A program made the translations under genes and the position numbers. Shown one piece after another: positions 63,101 through 64,000 of a DNA stretch of 64,000 nt. The stretch is from assembly GCA_964423925.1 (NCBI GenBank), contig CAYRGQ010000007.1, positions 22,917 to 86,916 on the forward strand. The letters are read 5' to 3'. The DNA is from CAYRGQ01 sp964423925. GTDB taxonomy: Bacteria > Bacteroidota > Bacteroidia > Sphingobacteriales > Sphingobacteriaceae. The notes below the pieces were generated by a model. The model had not been told where the DNA came from. It worked only from the letters and a program-made list of their open reading frames with translations, and searched no databases. How positions within the stretch are numbered: position 1 is the stretch's first letter; each line of letters starts with the position of its first letter.

Positions 63101-63745
63101 TTAGCTCAACGTCACTTGGCTAGCCAAATAGGTAGCTACGCCGTCGCGGGTTGCGTTCATCGCCTCTTTGCCTTCTTCCCAGTTTGCTGGACACACTTCA
63201 CCAAATTTCTGCACGTGTGCGTACGCATCGATCAGACGAAGGTATTCTTTCACGTTTCGTCCCAATGGCAGGTCGTTCACACTCTCGTGGAACACGCGGC
63301 CATCCTCGTCGATCAAGTACGTGGCACGGTAAGGAATGCTGGAACCCTCCACGATATAACCAAACTCGGGATGCTCTTTTTCCTCGCTATCCAAGATGCC
63401 CAGGATGCGGGAAAGGTTGCGGTTGGTGTCAGCCAAAATGGGGTATTCAACGCCCTCGATGCCACCATTGTCCTTTGGTGTGTTCAACCAGGCAAAGTGT
63501 ACCTCGTTGGTGTCGCAAGAAGCGCCGAATACGAGCGTGTTCCGCTTTTCAAATTCTACAACAGCCTCTTGGAAAGCGTGCAATTCAGTTGGGCACACAA
63601 AGGTGAAATCCTTTGGATACCAAAATAACAGAACTTTTTTTCCCTTCTTCGTAGCCTCTTCGAAAATATTGATAGATAGGTTGTCACCCATGTGGTCGAT
63701 TGCGTCAACGGCAATGTTTGGAAATTTTTTCCCTGTAAAACTCAT
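63101..63745 (-). CDS. 2-Cys peroxiredoxin (AhpC/Prx1 type)
   Basis: 214 residues from ATG 63745. The peroxidatic Cys51 is in KDFTFVCPTELHAFQ and the resolving Cys185 in KFGEVCPANWEEG. KRNTLVFGASCDTNEVHFAWLNTPKDNGG and YPILADTNRNLSRILGIL complete the Prx1/AhpC fold. It reduces hydrogen peroxide and organic peroxides, probably with the CGNC thioredoxin encoded downstream. No AhpF is adjacent. The upstream region has a full promoter and a palindrome at 63832-63846. Confidence 0.94.
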   Translation of the reverse strand: MSFTGKKFPNIAVDAIDHMGDNLSINIFEEATKKGKKVLLFWYPKDFTFVCPTELHAFQEAVVEFEKRNTLVFGASCDTNEVHFAWLNTPKDNGGIEGVEYPILADTNRNLSRILGILDSEEKEHPEFGYIVEGSSIPYRATYLIDEDGRVFHESVNDLPLGRNVKEYLRLIDAYAHVQKFGEVCPANWEEGKEAMNATRDGVATYLASQVTLS

Positions 63746-63790
63746 AATAATGCGCTTAAAATATAAAATAACTGCTTTCTTAATTCCACG

Positions 63791-63822
63791 CAAAGGTACC
63801 CTTTTCAGGGGTTAGAAAACAA
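63791..63822 (-). promoter_or_regulatory. peroxiredoxin promoter, TTG-N21-TACCTTTG
   Basis: On the minus strand TTG (63822-63820) and TACCTTTG (63798-63791) have 21-bp spacing. The start codon lies 45 nt downstream. Confidence 0.65.
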
Positions 63823-63831
63823 TCAGTTTTT

Positions 63832-63846
63832 TCGATAGTATATCGA
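63832..63846. promoter_or_regulatory. candidate operator palindrome upstream of the peroxiredoxin promoter
   Basis: TCGATA-GTA-TATCGA is a perfect inverted repeat ten bases beyond the -33 box, where an activator such as OxyR would bind. It does not fit the E. coli OxyR spacing. Confidence 0.4.
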
Positions 63847-63937
63847 CAAAAACTATATTTTTCGAGCACACCATAGGTTTTGGAAAAAGACCTTATACAT
63901 AATCCACTTTAAGTGGAAAATCAGCAAATCGGGCGGC

Positions 63938-64000
63938 CTATTTGCTCTTGGCGTTACGCGTCATCTGCTCCAGCGCATCCCACATCCCTTCCGGAATAGC
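63938..64000 (-). CDS. unidentified gene, C-terminal 20 residues
   Basis: Minus-strand frame open to the window end, reading AIPEGMWDALEQMTRNAKSK and a TAG stop. The Met/Glu/Lys-rich helical tail was not assigned to a family. The rest of the gene lies beyond the window. Confidence 0.5.
   Translation of the reverse strand, partial: AIPEGMWDALEQMTRNAKSK

Noticed and set aside
63835..63856. E. coli-type OxyR site (ATAG and CTAT tetrads) upstream of the peroxiredoxin gene
   Set aside because: The tetrads are 18 bases apart from start to start, not the 11-base steps of the OxyR consensus.

Overview
The window is chromosomal DNA from a member of the Bacteroidota, most likely the Sphingobacteriales/Sphingobacteriaceae branch with a fairly high G+C content. 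The evidence is lineage-typical families (a Porin_10-type porin, DUF4290, DUF3078, DUF6952, a PorT-like barrel next to ubiE, META-domain and YceI lipoproteins), many Q-ending signal peptides and outer-membrane beta-barrels, almost no Shine-Dalgarno sequences, and repeated TAnnTTTG promoter elements, which are the Bacteroidota sigma-ABfr -7 box. There is no sign of plasmid, phage, IS element, CRISPR array, rRNA or tRNA. It reads as an ordinary, densely packed core chromosome.

Layout. 1-2196: end of prs, a small barrel, rplY, pth. 2198-5149 (minus): SDR, PspC, LiaF-like and GYF-RDD genes in one apparent operon. 5331-7868: an MlaE/MlaF lipid ABC pair and an rRNA-type methyltransferase. 7898-10626 (minus): purU and parE. 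10863-16942: proB-proA, a short ssb, gcvT, comB, a membrane zinc peptidase. 17075-21173: a tightly overlapping cluster (deacetylase, LolA-like, lipoprotein, FabZ-like hot-dog protein, exported helical protein, GT2, DUF2062) that looks like a reduced relative of flexirubin/aryl-polyene accessory clusters. 21222-28369: an ExuT-like MFS carrier, a Tat-exported Gfo/Idh/MocA protein, a PEP-mutase-like enzyme and a 1009-residue ThuA/PQQ-dehydrogenase/PKD/cytochrome c lipoprotein, suggesting sugar or uronate oxidation.

28594-37643: pterin genes queD-like and folE, a phosphopantetheinyl transferase, dcd, a GNAT, then a minus-strand run ubiE-porT-like-SDR-yqeY-PNP-porin. 38203-46176: dnaB, a META lipoprotein, uvrD/pcrA, DUF4290, murA, YceI. 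46255-51221 (minus): cystathionine beta-synthase, AMP nucleosidase, clpX-clpP, an orphan HsdR-N-like nuclease domain. 51279-57519: holA, a barrel, an ABC-F factor (minus), two envelope proteins and an amidase lipoprotein. 57516-64000 (minus): a sodium:solute symporter with two small membrane proteins, a large PIG-L protein, and a peroxide-defence set (peroxiredoxin, thioredoxin, DUF6952).

The most useful observations are: a GT2-DUF2062 gene interrupted at A10/T10 homopolymers; a hot-dog protein lacking the FabZ glutamate; promoter -7 boxes lying 4-6 nt from start codons, predicting leaderless mRNAs; MurA with Asp in place of the fosfomycin-target Cys; DnaA-box-like sequences upstream of dnaB and at 62341-62383; and a 41-residue membrane ORF that overlaps both neighbours. 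Nothing here looks like a wholly new defence or mobile system. No search or computation was run; family calls rest on recognised motifs.
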